This document shows positions 9,264 through 17,647 of a stretch of 29,106 nucleotides of DNA, piece after piece (the first letter of the stretch is position 1; each line of letters opens with the position of its first letter). This DNA is from Clostridiales bacterium (GTDB lineage: Bacteria; Bacillota; Clostridia; Lachnospirales; CAG-274). The stretch is taken from assembly GCA_021203425.1 (NCBI GenBank), contig JAJQBF010000226.1:1-29106 (forward strand). The letters run 5' to 3'. The notes below the pieces were generated by a model, which had not been told where the DNA came from, searched no databases, and was given only the letters and a program-made list of their open reading frames with translations. The position numbers and the translations under genes were made by a program.

Positions 9264-9900
9264 GAGCAAGCCTATAACCGTATGAATGAGGCGGAGTATA
9301 TCGAGTATTGGGAGAAGGTTCTCGAAACAACGGAACTTCGGGCGGAAGACATAGAGACAATAGAAGAAGACCTCTATAAAAAAAGACACGAATATATGGA
9401 GGGTAATCTGGAGCTTATAGAAGAAGAGATAAACCGTCAAAATGAACTCTTAAGCACATACGAAGAAGGCAGTACGGCATACAGCAACGCGCTTAAAGAG
9501 CTGGCTGTTTTGGAAGAGGAACGGGCAAAAGCGCAGGAGGAAATAAGAGACGCCGATTATGAAAGCGCCAAGGCGTATGCCGAAAAAGAACAGGCTTTTA
9601 ACCGTATGAATGAAGAAGAGTATATTGCATATTGGCAGAATATTTTGGACACAACCGAACTGAATGCCGATGCTGTTGAGGAAATTCAGGAAGACCTTTA
9701 TAAAAAGCGTCACGAGTATATAGAAGGAAGTGTCGAGCTTATAGATGACGAAATAGAGCGGCAAAACAAACTTTTGGAAACTTTTGAAGAAGGCAGCAAA
9801 GAATATGAAGATATTCTGAAGGAGCTTACTCTTCTGGAAAATGAACGGGCAGAGGCTATAAAGGAAACGGCGGAGGCTTTGGCTGAGGCAGAGTATAATC
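9264..9900 (+). repeat. 108-codon duplication in coiled-coil part of tape measure gene
   Basis: Unit 1 begins EQAYNRMNEAEYIEYW at 9264 and unit 2 begins EQAFNRMNEEEYIAYW at 9588, exactly 324 bases later. Both continue with TTELxADxxExIxEDLYKKRHEY and an ELIxxEIxRQNxLL coil. A weaker third copy (AFNTEQDYGGMSGLL...) starts near 9905. In-frame unit duplication is a known way for tape measure genes to change length. Confidence 0.85.
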
Positions 9901-11590
9901 AGGCAATGAACGCATTTAACACCGAACAGGACTACGGAGGAATGAGCGGTTTATTACAGCAGCTCGATTATTATCAGCAACTTTTGCCGAAGGTTGTAAA
10001 CGACGCAGAGAAATACAGCAGTGTTTTAAATCAAATTTATTCTATAACAAAGAAGATTTACGATACTCAGAAAGAATATGAAGAGTCTGTAGCGAAAGTT
10101 TATGCCGAGGCGGCGGAAGAGAGAACGGAAGTCACAAAGCAGTATTATGAGGATATGACCGAAATCGAGGAGGAATACGAAGAAAAGCGTGAAGAGCTTG
10201 AAGAAGAGTATGCCGACAAGGTAGAGGAAATAAACGAACAGCTTGAAGAGGATATTGCTGAGCTTGAAGAGGCTTATGAAGATGCTTTGGAAGAGCGGGC
10301 AGACGCTTTATATGACGCATACGGACTGTTTGACGAAGTTTCGGAGAAGGACGAAGTAAGCGGCTCAGACCTTATGCAGAATTTACAGGGCCAAATTGAC
10401 GAGTTTAAGGAGTGGACAGAACTTCTTGACAGTTTAGCCGACAGAGGAATGGACGAGGGCTTTATCGAAGAACTTCAGGAAATGGGGGTAAGCTCGTCTA
10501 TAGCGGAGCTTAGAGCACTTAACGATATGACAGATTCCGAACTGGAGCAGTATGCCACATTATGGGCGGAAAAACACCAGCTGGCAACAGACAGGGCGAC
10601 AGCGGAGCTTGAGGACCTTCGGACGGAGACTGACACCCAGATTGCCGGATTGCAGTCAGACGCTGCCGAAGAGCTTGACGAGTATGTGGAGACCTGGCAG
10701 GAGGAGATGGACGAGCTTAATCAGCAAATGATTGATGATTTGGACGAGTTAAGAGATGAGTTTAAAACAAAACTTCGAACCATAACTTCGAACACTCAGA
10801 GTCAGCTGCAAAGTCTTAAAAGTGAATTCGATTCGGCTATGGGGCTTATAAACGATAATGTTGAAGATGAGTTTAACGATATGGTGAACACTGTAAACGA
10901 CATTATAGAAAGCGCCAACTGGGAATCTATGGGGCGGAATATTGTAGACGGTTTAATAAACGGCGTCAGTCAAAGACAAAGTGCTTTTGCAAGCGCTATG
11001 ACAAACCTTATAAATATAGGTGAGGCGGCAGCAAGAAGTGCTGCTGAGATTGCATCGCCTTCAAAGGTATTTGCGGAAATAGGCGAATATATGGTTTTGG
11101 GACTTGTTGAAGGCATAAACGGATATTCGGGACTGGCTGAAGAGGCAAGCGGCGATATGGCGGAAAGTGCCATAAGCATAGCCTCGGATTCACTTCTTAA
11201 GATAGGAGAGCTGGCAGAGGACAACTTTGACCTTGAGCCTGTAATAAGCCCTGTTTTGGATTTAGACAATGTTGTAAACGGCGTTTACGCTATAGAGGAT
11301 TTATTAAGCCCTGTTCAGAGTATGAACTTAGGGTCGGCGATCAGCCTTTCAAATCAAAATGAATATTCCGGAGCGGAGGAGTTTATGGAGAAAATGAGCA
11401 TTTCGGCAAAGAAGTCTAACGAAAGTGTTGTTTCCGCCATAGAATCTTTACAAAAGGATTTCGGCAATTTGTCGAACAAGATAGAACGGCTTAAGATTTA
11501 TATGGACACCGGAACTCTTGTAGGGGCAATAGCACCGGATATGGACAAGGCCTTAGGCAGACGGGCTAAGATGAGCGGAAGGGGTGTAAT

Positions 11591-12286
11591 ATGATTCAAT
11601 CGATAACCTTCGGCAGCAGGAACACATGGGACTTTTGGAAACTTGTACCCAAAGAAAGACCTGTGTTTGTGCCACCGGAGGTAAAAACAAATTATATTGA
11701 TTTACCCGGAGGGAACGGTTCAATAGATCTATCCGAATCCCTCACGGGTTACCCCGTTTATGAAAACAGAACGGGGTCTTTTAAATTTTATGTTATGAAC
11801 GGGTATGCCGAATGGCAGGGCAGATATTCCGACATTATGAGCTATCTTCACGGACAGAGAATGAAAGCCGTTTTGGCGGACGACCCGGACTGGTATTATT
11901 ACGGCAGGTTCAGCGTAAAAGGCTGGGAATCGGGAGACACCTGGTCTGAGATTGAAATCGGGTATGAGGTTGAACCGTATAAGTGGTATAAGACGAATAA
12001 TACACAAGGTTATACTGACGCACCTGACGTTGATGAATGGTATGATGAAGATTTTATCCTCGGTTCTAATAGCGCTCCTGTATACCCCACAGTTACGGTT
12101 TCAAGAGATGTTACGGCAAGGTTTGTAAATAAGGAGCGTGGAATAGATTCGACGGTGATTTTAACTGCCGGAACGACGGAGATGCCCGACTGGCTGGTTT
12201 ACGGAACTGAGGAGTTTATCGTTTATATTTTGGGAACAGGGAATCGAGTAACCATAAGCCTTGAATTTCCCATAGGGAGGTTATAG
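11591..12286 (+). CDS. Distal tail protein (Dit, SPP1 gp19.1-like)
   Basis: This 231-residue protein begins MIQSITFGSRNTWDFWKLVP, with a PEVKTNYIDLPGGNGSIDLSE segment and an NRTGSFKFYV strand. These are typical of the N-terminal ring-forming domain of Dit proteins, which make the hub at the tail tip and hold the Tal spike. GRFSVKGWESGDTWSEIEIGYEVEPYKW gives the usual end of that domain. The C-terminal ~85 residues are a beta-rich extension. The start overlaps the tape measure stop as ATGA, and the Tal gene starts three bases after its TAG. Order tape measure, Dit, Tal is the normal one. Confidence 0.88.
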   Translation: MIQSITFGSRNTWDFWKLVPKERPVFVPPEVKTNYIDLPGGNGSIDLSESLTGYPVYENRTGSFKFYVMNGYAEWQGRYSDIMSYLHGQRMKAVLADDPDWYYYGRFSVKGWESGDTWSEIEIGYEVEPYKWYKTNNTQGYTDAPDVDEWYDEDFILGSNSAPVYPTVTVSRDVTARFVNKERGIDSTVILTAGTTEMPDWLVYGTEEFIVYILGTGNRVTISLEFPIGRL

Positions 12287-12288
12287 TT

Positions 12289-14589
12289 ATGTATGGGGTG
12301 TATGCAGACGGGGTTTGTATTTACAGCGACAAGTATACAGATTCCGACATTGTAAACGGGACGGAACCGACTTTGGAGCTTAAGGACAACGCCGCCGGAA
12401 CTTTTACTATAACACTGCCTGTGGGGAACCCGGGGTATGACAGTGTAACGAGGCTTGTTTCGGAGATAATTGTTAAACGTGACAATGAAGAAATTTGGGC
12501 AGGCAGAGTTATAAATGAGGAAACAGACTTTTATAACAGCAGAAAACTGACCTGTGAGGGTGAGCTGGCTTATTTAAACGATGTGACGGTTCCGCCTCAG
12601 ACTTGGGAAAATGCAGAAATTTATGATTTTTTGGAAGATCTTCTGCATATTTACTGCACGAGGACTTCTGTATACACAAGCAGTATAGTCGACGAGGTTA
12701 AAAGAGATTATTACAAGCTTTTCTCTATGGGAACGTTATATAACTGGTTTGAAGGAAACACCGTTACATTTACATCAAATTATGAAACTGTTTTGGATAT
12801 TATTAACAGCCAGCTTATAGATGTTTTCGGAGGGCATTTAAAGATAAGGCGAACTTACCGAACCGACGGGATTTGTGTAAGAATGGTCGACTATATGAAT
12901 GATGACGTTTTAAATACCAATCCGCAGCAAATAAGGTTCGGAAAAAATCTTTTGGACTTTACGAGAAACTGGGATTTAAGCGACTTTGTTACGGTTGTTC
13001 TGCCGAGAGGGGCTAAAGACGATTCGACAGACGAGTATTTGGACGTTTCGGAAGTCAACGACAACGGAGATGACATTGACAACATATATGTTATAAACGA
13101 AGCGGCTGTCAGTAATTACGGCTGGATTGAGACTGTTATTGACTGGGAAGATGTGACGGACGCCGAGGAGCTTTTGGAGCTGGCTCAGGCTTATCTGACC
13201 GAAGAGCAGTTTGACGAAATGACTATTGAAGTTTCGGCTATAGACCTGAGATATTTGTCAAGCGACTATCAGGCGATTGATCTTTTGGACCAAATAAGAG
13301 TTATTTCAAACCCTCACGGACTCGATAAGCTTTTCCCCGTAACGGAGGTAAGCATTCAGCTTGACAAGCCTGAAAATTCAACCTATGTTTTAAACGGAAC
13401 GTCTGAGGATAATTTCACAAGCTCCACAAGGAGCACCAATGACAGCATACTTTCTAAAATTAATAATCTGACAAGTGACGCTACCATACTTGAAAAAGCT
13501 CAGGCTAACGCTACGGAAATTCACAACAGGGCTACAATGGGATATGTTACAATAATATCCAATTCCGAAGGGTCGCAGGCGCTTTATATTTCAAGCGAAC
13601 CTGCAACAACAGCTTATGATGTTGAAACAGGCGAGTGGAACTGTTCCTTTTGGGTATGGAATGTTAACGGGCTGGGATTTTTTAACGGAAGTGAATACAA
13701 CGCTGAAATGGCGCTGACTTCGGACGGAGCGATTACGGCAAATTATATTACTGTCGGTACTATGTCGGCAGATCGTGTCAGGACAGGAAAGCTGACGGAC
13801 GAAAACAATAATGTAGTTTGGGACCTTGACCAAGGAGAGCTTACAATACGTTCCGGAACCATTGCTTTGGGATTAAAGAGCGGAAACGCAAGCGAAGACC
13901 CGAAGGACAATTATTATTTTTATGTTGACGGAGACGGAAATTTAAAGTCGGAATCGGGGGAGATAGGCGGCTTTACAATTACAAGCAATTCTATTTATAA
14001 TTCTCATATATGTTTACAATCCGAAGGGCTTGATTTTCTTTATGATGGGGAGACTTTGGGAACCTACGGAACGTCAAGCTGGCAGTTACAGCCTTCTCTG
14101 AAAGGAATGATAACCGACATAGAATATGAAGGGGATTTTATAGCCTGGGCACACAAGGACAGCACGAGCCATAAATATTACAGCGTAAAACTGGGGTATG
14201 CGGCGGAGGATTTATATACGGGAAATTATATTTGTTCCGAATGCGGAGCTATGATGGAAATAGACCTTGACACTTGGCAGGTTGTCTGCCCCGACTGTGG
14301 GCATACAGACGAAATAGACGATATGTCAAGCGACAACAAACCAAAAAAGGTAACTAAGGACAGAGTGTTTTTAGGAACGGATTTGGACGGAGCCGGACAT
14401 ACAGCCCATAATCTGTTTATAGACTGGGACGGAGGGGGCTTTGTAGACGGACTGGACATGGATAATACCTATGTTTATATTCCGTATTATACAAGCAATC
14501 CGCAAGGCAGCAGCGGCGATCTTGCTGTTGTAAAATATTTTTATGTACAGCTGAGAAACGGGGTAATGGTAGCTCCGGAAAGCGATTAA
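12289..14589 (+). CDS. Tail spike / tail-associated protein (Tal) with C-terminal zinc ribbon
   Basis: This 766-residue protein opens with MYGVYADGVCIYSDKYTDSD and the gp27/gp44-like baseplate hub fold expected for prophage endopeptidase-tail (Tal) proteins in roughly the first 370 residues, including LVSEIIVKRDNEEIWAGRV and the EQFDEMTIEVSAIDL strand. A repeat-poor beta region follows with ADRVRTGKLTDENNNVVWDLDQG and SGEIGGFTITSNSIY, as in tail fibres of Gram-positive phages. Unusually, residues ~649-670 contain CSECG...VVCPDCG, a four-cysteine zinc ribbon inside the C-terminal part. The protein would cap the tail tip and contact the cell surface. No catalytic peptidase motif is evident to me. 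The ribosome site is GGGAGG, before ATG 12289. Confidence 0.85.
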   Translation: MYGVYADGVCIYSDKYTDSDIVNGTEPTLELKDNAAGTFTITLPVGNPGYDSVTRLVSEIIVKRDNEEIWAGRVINEETDFYNSRKLTCEGELAYLNDVTVPPQTWENAEIYDFLEDLLHIYCTRTSVYTSSIVDEVKRDYYKLFSMGTLYNWFEGNTVTFTSNYETVLDIINSQLIDVFGGHLKIRRTYRTDGICVRMVDYMNDDVLNTNPQQIRFGKNLLDFTRNWDLSDFVTVVLPRGAKDDSTDEYLDVSEVNDNGDDIDNIYVINEAAVSNYGWIETVIDWEDVTDAEELLELAQAYLTEEQFDEMTIEVSAIDLRYLSSDYQAIDLLDQIRVISNPHGLDKLFPVTEVSIQLDKPENSTYVLNGTSEDNFTSSTRSTNDSILSKINNLTSDATILEKAQANATEIHNRATMGYVTIISNSEGSQALYISSEPATTAYDVETGEWNCSFWVWNVNGLGFFNGSEYNAEMALTSDGAITANYITVGTMSADRVRTGKLTDENNNVVWDLDQGELTIRSGTIALGLKSGNASEDPKDNYYFYVDGDGNLKSESGEIGGFTITSNSIYNSHICLQSEGLDFLYDGETLGTYGTSSWQLQPSLKGMITDIEYEGDFIAWAHKDSTSHKYYSVKLGYAAEDLYTGNYICSECGAMMEIDLDTWQVVCPDCGHTDEIDDMSSDNKPKKVTKDRVFLGTDLDGAGHTAHNLFIDWDGGGFVDGLDMDNTYVYIPYYTSNPQGSSGDLAVVKYFYVQLRNGVMVAPESD

Positions 14590-14602
14590 CAGGAGGTTTT
14601 TA

Positions 14603-14974
14603 ATGAAACTTAATAATTTTCAAATGGAGACGCTTATGAATTCTCTTAAGCCTTTACTTTCACACCGTAATAAAGTGGGATATTTTGCGGCGAGGAACAC
14701 AAGAATTTTAAGAGAGGCTCTTACGGAGTATTTTATATTTAAGGAAAGGCTTATCAGGAAATACGGGCAGGAGCAGTTTGACGGAAAAGGAAAGCCTCTT
14801 CATCAAATTTCAATAACTCCGGATATGGAAGGGTTTGAAGATTTTTCGAAAGAGTTTGAGACTGTAGGGAAAATTGAACACGAAGTGGGAATTATGACTA
14901 TGCCTTATAAAGAAGTTATAGGAATTTTAAGCGGAGAGGAAATTTTGAACCTTGACATTATACTGACGGAGTAG
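14603..14974 (+). CDS. DUF1617-family phage protein
   Basis: This 123-residue protein starts at ATG 14603 with a perfect AGGAGG site. The MKLNNFQMETLMNSLKPLLSHR opening, an ARNTRILREALTEYFIFKERLIRKYG middle and an ITPDMEGFEDFSKEFETV end match DUF1617, a family found just downstream of the tail spike in Firmicute phages. Its function is unknown. It lies 13 bases after the Tal stop and 13 bases before the next start, so it is part of the late operon. Confidence 0.75.
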   Translation: MKLNNFQMETLMNSLKPLLSHRNKVGYFAARNTRILREALTEYFIFKERLIRKYGQEQFDGKGKPLHQISITPDMEGFEDFSKEFETVGKIEHEVGIMTMPYKEVIGILSGEEILNLDIILTE

Positions 14975-14987
14975 GAGGTTTATATTT

Positions 14988-15341
14988 ATGGAATCTTGGT
15001 TTCAAATGACAGTAACTGTTGTATGTTCTGTTATAGCATCGTCGGGGTTTTGGGCGTACATACAAAAAAGAGCCGAGAAAAGTGACGCCAAAACACAGGT
15101 TTTGATAGGCTTGGCTCACGACAGGATTATGTTTTTGGGCGTCAAGTATATTGAAAGAGGTTATATTACAAGAGATGAATATGAAAATCTCAGAGATTAT
15201 TTGTATAAGCCCTACGAGGCTATGGGCGGAAACGGGTCGGCTAAAAAAGTTATGCAGGAGGTAGACAAGCTGCCTTTGCACGAAAATTATAATATAGTGA
15301 AACCGGAAAGAAATCCGGCGCCCGATAGGGCGGTTTTGTGA
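14988..15341 (+). CDS. Small membrane-anchored phage protein near holin
   Basis: This 117-residue protein starts at ATG 14988 behind AGGAGG. Residues ~6-25 form one hydrophobic segment (VTVVCSVIASSGFWAYI), followed by a basic KRAEKSD turn and a soluble helical domain with LIGLAHDRIMFLGVKYIERGYITRDEYENLRDYLYKPYEAMGGNG. Proteins of this type are common between the tail spike and holin genes of Clostridia phages and are usually left unnamed. A lysis role, for example a holin accessory, is possible from position and the membrane anchor but not shown. The C-terminus is polar and Pro-rich. Confidence 0.65.
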   Translation: MESWFQMTVTVVCSVIASSGFWAYIQKRAEKSDAKTQVLIGLAHDRIMFLGVKYIERGYITRDEYENLRDYLYKPYEAMGGNGSAKKVMQEVDKLPLHENYNIVKPERNPAPDRAVL

Positions 15342-15371
15342 AACAAAACTTTTGAACGGGAGGGTTGGCGT

Positions 15372-15593
15372 ATGAACATTAGCAATGAAACTTATGATAT
15401 TTTGAAATGGATTGCCCAGTATCTTTTACCGGCTTTGGGCACTTTATATTTTGTGGTTGCCTCTATATGGGGGCTGCCCTACGGCGAACAGGTTGTGGGG
15501 ACGATAACAGCGGTTGATACTTTTCTGGGAGTGATATTGGGGATAAGCTCGGCAGCGTATAACAAGACTGACAATTCCGGTGAACAGGAGTAA
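15372..15593 (+). CDS. Phage holin (Dp-1-like family)
   Basis: This 73-residue protein starts at ATG 15372 with GGGAGGG upstream. It has two hydrophobic segments (~10-31, IAQYLLPALGTLYFVVASIWGL; ~38-58, VGTITAVDTFLGVILGISSAAY) joined by LPYGEQ. The wording ISNETYDILKWIAQYLLPALGTLYF and GEQVVGTITAVDTFLGVILGIS is characteristic of the small holin family typified by phage Dp-1, which opens the cell membrane at lysis. An endolysin gene would normally follow but is absent; an excisionase-like gene starts five bases later instead. Confidence 0.85.
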   Translation: MNISNETYDILKWIAQYLLPALGTLYFVVASIWGLPYGEQVVGTITAVDTFLGVILGISSAAYNKTDNSGEQE

Positions 15594-15597
15594 TTTA

Positions 15598-15765
15598 ATG
15601 AAACAGTTGTTAAACACGAATGATATGAGAAAGGCATTAAAAATCGGCAAGACTAAATTATATGAAATGATAAATAACGGAGTGCTGCCTGTTATTAAAA
15701 TAGGAAGCAGGTATTATATTTCGGAAGACAAGCTTGACCGGTTTATAACAAACAGAAAAGTTTAA
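15598..15765 (+). CDS. Excisionase-like HTH DNA-binding protein
   Basis: This 55-residue protein has the MerR-type winged-helix pattern of small excisionases: NTNDMRKALKIGKTKLYEMINNG, then LPVIKIGSRYYISEDKLDRFI. I choose ATG 15598, seven bases after AGGAG; a GTG at 15580 would read 18 bases into the holin gene and is less likely. It lies between the holin and integrase genes, so it probably steers the integrase toward excision and may bind near the attachment site. It is read in the same direction as both neighbours. Confidence 0.75.
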   Translation: MKQLLNTNDMRKALKIGKTKLYEMINNGVLPVIKIGSRYYISEDKLDRFITNRKV

Positions 15766-15782
15766 GCAAGGCGAATAAGCTG

Positions 15783-15832
15783 TTGAAAATGAGGACTTTG
15801 GTATGCTATAATATACCTGTCCTCATTTTTTT
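15783..15832 (+). terminator. Hairpin terminator with a promoter-like -10 box in its loop
   Basis: AAATGAGGAC (15787-15796) pairs with GTCCTCATTT (15819-15828), with a second stem GGTAT/ATACC (15800-15804, 15813-15817) inside, and T7 at 15826-15832. It should end late-operon transcription after the excisionase gene. The same DNA reads TTGAAA (15783-15788), 18 bases, TATAAT (15807-15812), a good sigma-A promoter pointing at the integrase. If that promoter works, RNA would start near 15819, at the hairpin's right arm, and would not contain the complete hairpin. Confidence 0.75.
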
Positions 15833-15865
15833 ATATTTGCCTGAAAGATGAAAGGCGGGTATAAA

Positions 15866-17026
15866 ATGAATAAAGAAAAACGTGTGAACGGACAAGGAGC
15901 TGTTTTTTACAGCGAAAGTAATAAAAAATGGATTGCTAAAATTCAATACGGTACTGATAACAGCGGTAAACCAATGATTAAAAGTTTTACTTCCAAGAAG
16001 AGCAAAGCTGAAGCAACCAAGAAGCTTGAAGAGTTTAAGCGTAAAATGCTTATAGGGAATAACGGTTCTAACAGGTCTGTCTTAAATGATTATATTTTGA
16101 ATTGGTTGGAAACATACCAAAAGCCGAAGGTAAAAGCAACAACATTTCACAGAGACGTTGTTGTATTTGAAAACCATATAAGGTATACCATAGGACATAT
16201 GAAGCTTAAAGACATCAATACGAAAAATGTTCAGCAGCTTATCAATAGCGAAAAAGACCGCTATGCTATTAAGACTATAGAAAAGACATACAGTCTGCTG
16301 AACAGAGTATTTAAAAGAGCAGTACAGCTGAAAGATTTAAGTATAAATCCTTGTGACGGTGTTGCGCTGCCGAGTGTGCATACAAACTTGGTACAGCCAA
16401 AGGAAATGGAAGAATACACCATTGAAGAAACCGATGCTATGGAAGCCGCGGTTAGGGATTCGTGGGTTAACCACAGTAAAATTTACAGGGCATCGCCGAG
16501 TTATATTTTGCTCCTTAATACGGGAATGAGATTGGGCGAGCTTTTAGCTTTGCGGTGGAAGAACGTTGATTTAAGGAATAAACTGATTAAGGTCAGAAAG
16601 AATCAAGAAACCGTCAAAACAGACGGCAAACGTAAAACCGTAACAACACTTCCCAAAACGAAATCTTCATATCGGACGATTCCCATTAATAAGAAAGCTT
16701 ATGAAATGCTTATGGAGTTAAAAAGGCGTAACGAAGAAACCAAAATAAGGTCATTATATGTTGTCAGCAATTTAAAAGGAGATTCCTTCAATGACAACAA
16801 CTACAGAAGAGACTTCAAGAGGTTTTGTAAAAGGTACAATATTGAATACAAGGGTATCCACACTTTCAGACACACCTTTGCAAGCAGGCTTTTCAGAAAC
16901 GGCATTGATGTTCCCACGGTAAGCAAGCTGTTGGGTCACAGCAATACGGCGATTACCGAGAATATTTATATTCACATTTTGGAAGAGCAGAAAGTCAAGG
17001 CTATCAAACTTTTGGACTGCATTTAA
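15866..17026 (+). CDS. int: Tyrosine-type site-specific integrase
   Basis: This 386-residue recombinase has the three usual parts of Gram-positive phage integrases: an N-terminal arm-binding AP2-like domain (GQGAVFYSESNKKWIAKIQY... SFTSKKSKAEA, ~9-55), a SAM-like core-binding domain (~65-150), and the catalytic domain with Arg in NTGMRLGE, Lys in PKTKSSYR, His-x-x-Arg in HTFRHTFAS, His in LLGHSN and the Tyr in NIYIHI. All catalytic residues are present. I choose ATG 15866 because AGGCGGG sits 6-7 bases before it; ATG 15848 lacks a site. The gene ends 164 bases from the 3' end of ssrA, so it very likely integrates the phage there. Confidence 0.92.
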   Translation: MNKEKRVNGQGAVFYSESNKKWIAKIQYGTDNSGKPMIKSFTSKKSKAEATKKLEEFKRKMLIGNNGSNRSVLNDYILNWLETYQKPKVKATTFHRDVVVFENHIRYTIGHMKLKDINTKNVQQLINSEKDRYAIKTIEKTYSLLNRVFKRAVQLKDLSINPCDGVALPSVHTNLVQPKEMEEYTIEETDAMEAAVRDSWVNHSKIYRASPSYILLLNTGMRLGELLALRWKNVDLRNKLIKVRKNQETVKTDGKRKTVTTLPKTKSSYRTIPINKKAYEMLMELKRRNEETKIRSLYVVSNLKGDSFNDNNYRRDFKRFCKRYNIEYKGIHTFRHTFASRLFRNGIDVPTVSKLLGHSNTAITENIYIHILEEQKVKAIKLLDCI

Positions 17027-17028
17027 AA

Positions 17029-17049
17029 AAGGCACCAACAAGGCACCAA
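17029..17049 (+). repeat. Direct repeats AAGGCACCAA, possible integrase arm sites
   Basis: AAGGCACCAA occurs at 17029-17038 and 17040-17049, an 11-base period (about one helical turn), just after the integrase stop and about 140 bases from ssrA. Spacing and position fit arm-type binding sites of the integrase. No binding data are available from sequence. Confidence 0.5.
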
Positions 17050-17144
17050 TTAATGTGATAGCAGGCGGTAAAAAACGGTGTTTTCTGTAACATTTCCACA
17101 ACGGAAAAAAATTGGAATCAACTCTTGAAAACCGCATAAAAATG

Positions 17145-17181
17145 GGCTTTTTCAAGGATATTTAAACCCTGTGAAAAAGCC
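17145..17181 (-). terminator. Terminator downstream of ssrA
   Basis: GGCTTTTTCA (17145-17154) and TGAAAAAGCC (17172-17181) form a perfect 10-base stem. On the - strand it is followed, two bases later, by TTTTT. It lies 10 bases beyond the ssrA 3' end and so ends tmRNA transcription. It lies on the prophage side of the junction, so the phage probably supplied it. Confidence 0.7.
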
Positions 17182-17190
17182 GTGAAAGTA

Positions 17191-17220
17191 TGGAGATGAG
17201 GGGAGTCGAACCCCTGTCCG
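17191..17220. other. Inferred prophage attachment site (attL/attR) in ssrA 3' end
   Basis: A complete integrase gene points at, and ends 164 bases before, the tRNA-like 3' end of ssrA, a common integration target. The core should be within the T-arm/acceptor sequence, here about 17191-17220. The second copy would mark the other prophage end, outside this window to the left, so the exact core cannot be set. Confidence 0.6.
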
Positions 17221-17541
17221 AAAATCCGTCAGTTAGGACGTCTACCATTATAGCCGCATCTTTTGGAATTCCGAAAACCTACGCCGGTGGGCAGGCTTAA
17301 ATTTTCGTAAGCTTCATAGGTGCTTTTCCCCGGGCAAAGCTTAACGGAGAAAGTTGCTCACATTGTCGATGCTCCCGATTCAAGGCGTGAGAACCCCGAA
17401 GGGAACAGCTGCCGCAATTAGGCAGCGTATGCTAAATTATCGTTGTCGATTAATTTATAAAAAGTTTAGGCTTTTAAGGAATTGCCCGTTTCCAATGGCA
17501 GTCCCGACCTTCAAAATCCCCGTCGAAACCATTACACCCCC
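17191..17541 (-). ncRNA. ssrA: Transfer-messenger RNA (tmRNA)
   Basis: The - strand starts GGGGGTG...GGTTTCGACGGGG at 17541 and ends with the T arm AGGGGTTCGACTCCCCT and CATCTCCA at 17191, where CATCTCC pairs with GGGGGTG to form the acceptor stem. The tag frame lies at 17447-17418: after TAATC it reads GAC AAC GAT AAT TTA GCA TAC GCT GCC TAA, giving the proteolysis tag DNDNLAYAA. tmRNA rescues stalled ribosomes and tags the unfinished protein. The DNA after the discriminator A is TAC, so the CCA end is not encoded and must be added by enzyme. The length of 351 bases is normal for one-piece tmRNA. The 3' end is the likely prophage attachment site. Confidence 0.95.
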
Positions 17542-17586
17542 AAAATTTCGGGAGAGCAGAAAAGCCTTCCCGATTTAAGGAACTTA

Positions 17587-17614
17587 AGTATAACACTTTT
17601 TTTAATAAAATCAA
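17587..17614 (-). promoter_or_regulatory. ssrA promoter
   Basis: On the - strand TTGATT (17614-17609), 16 bases, TATACT (17592-17587). Transcription would begin near 17580, leaving a ~40-base leader with a CGGGA...TCCCG hairpin that RNase P would remove to give the 5' end at 17541. Confidence 0.6.
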
Positions 17615-17647
17615 TATCTTATACAATACAAAATTGTTTCTTTTTCT

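Larger units (their letters stand above)
3432..11594 (+). pseudogene. Phage tail tape measure protein, interrupted by two indels and two TGA codons
   Basis: The gene spans 8.16 kb, about 2,720 codons if repaired. The N-terminus (MSKTVDQRIVEMQFNNGQFEKN, then FSALDVMAVTALSNITNSA and GWAETWENIFGDFEEAKSFW) is typical of Gram-positive siphovirus tape measures, which set tail length and pass into the host envelope. Then come hydrophobic repeats (4990-7200), SPSKVF-type blocks (near 8870 and 11060), and a long coiled coil (about 9050-10900). As written the frame breaks at TGA 4620, a missing base near 4652 (probably GGGG to GGG), TGA 5630, and an extra T in T6 at 7291-7296. The pieces are otherwise collinear and coding-like throughout. 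The stop overlaps the Dit start (ATGA). A large antisense frame at 4990-7164 is a shadow. Either decay or sequence error may explain the breaks. Confidence 0.9.

Noticed and set aside
1..17190. Tailocin or gene transfer agent instead of a prophage
   Set aside because: An intact integrase, an excisionase-like gene and an ssrA junction favour a temperate phage; the head genes needed to exclude a tailocin fully are outside the window.
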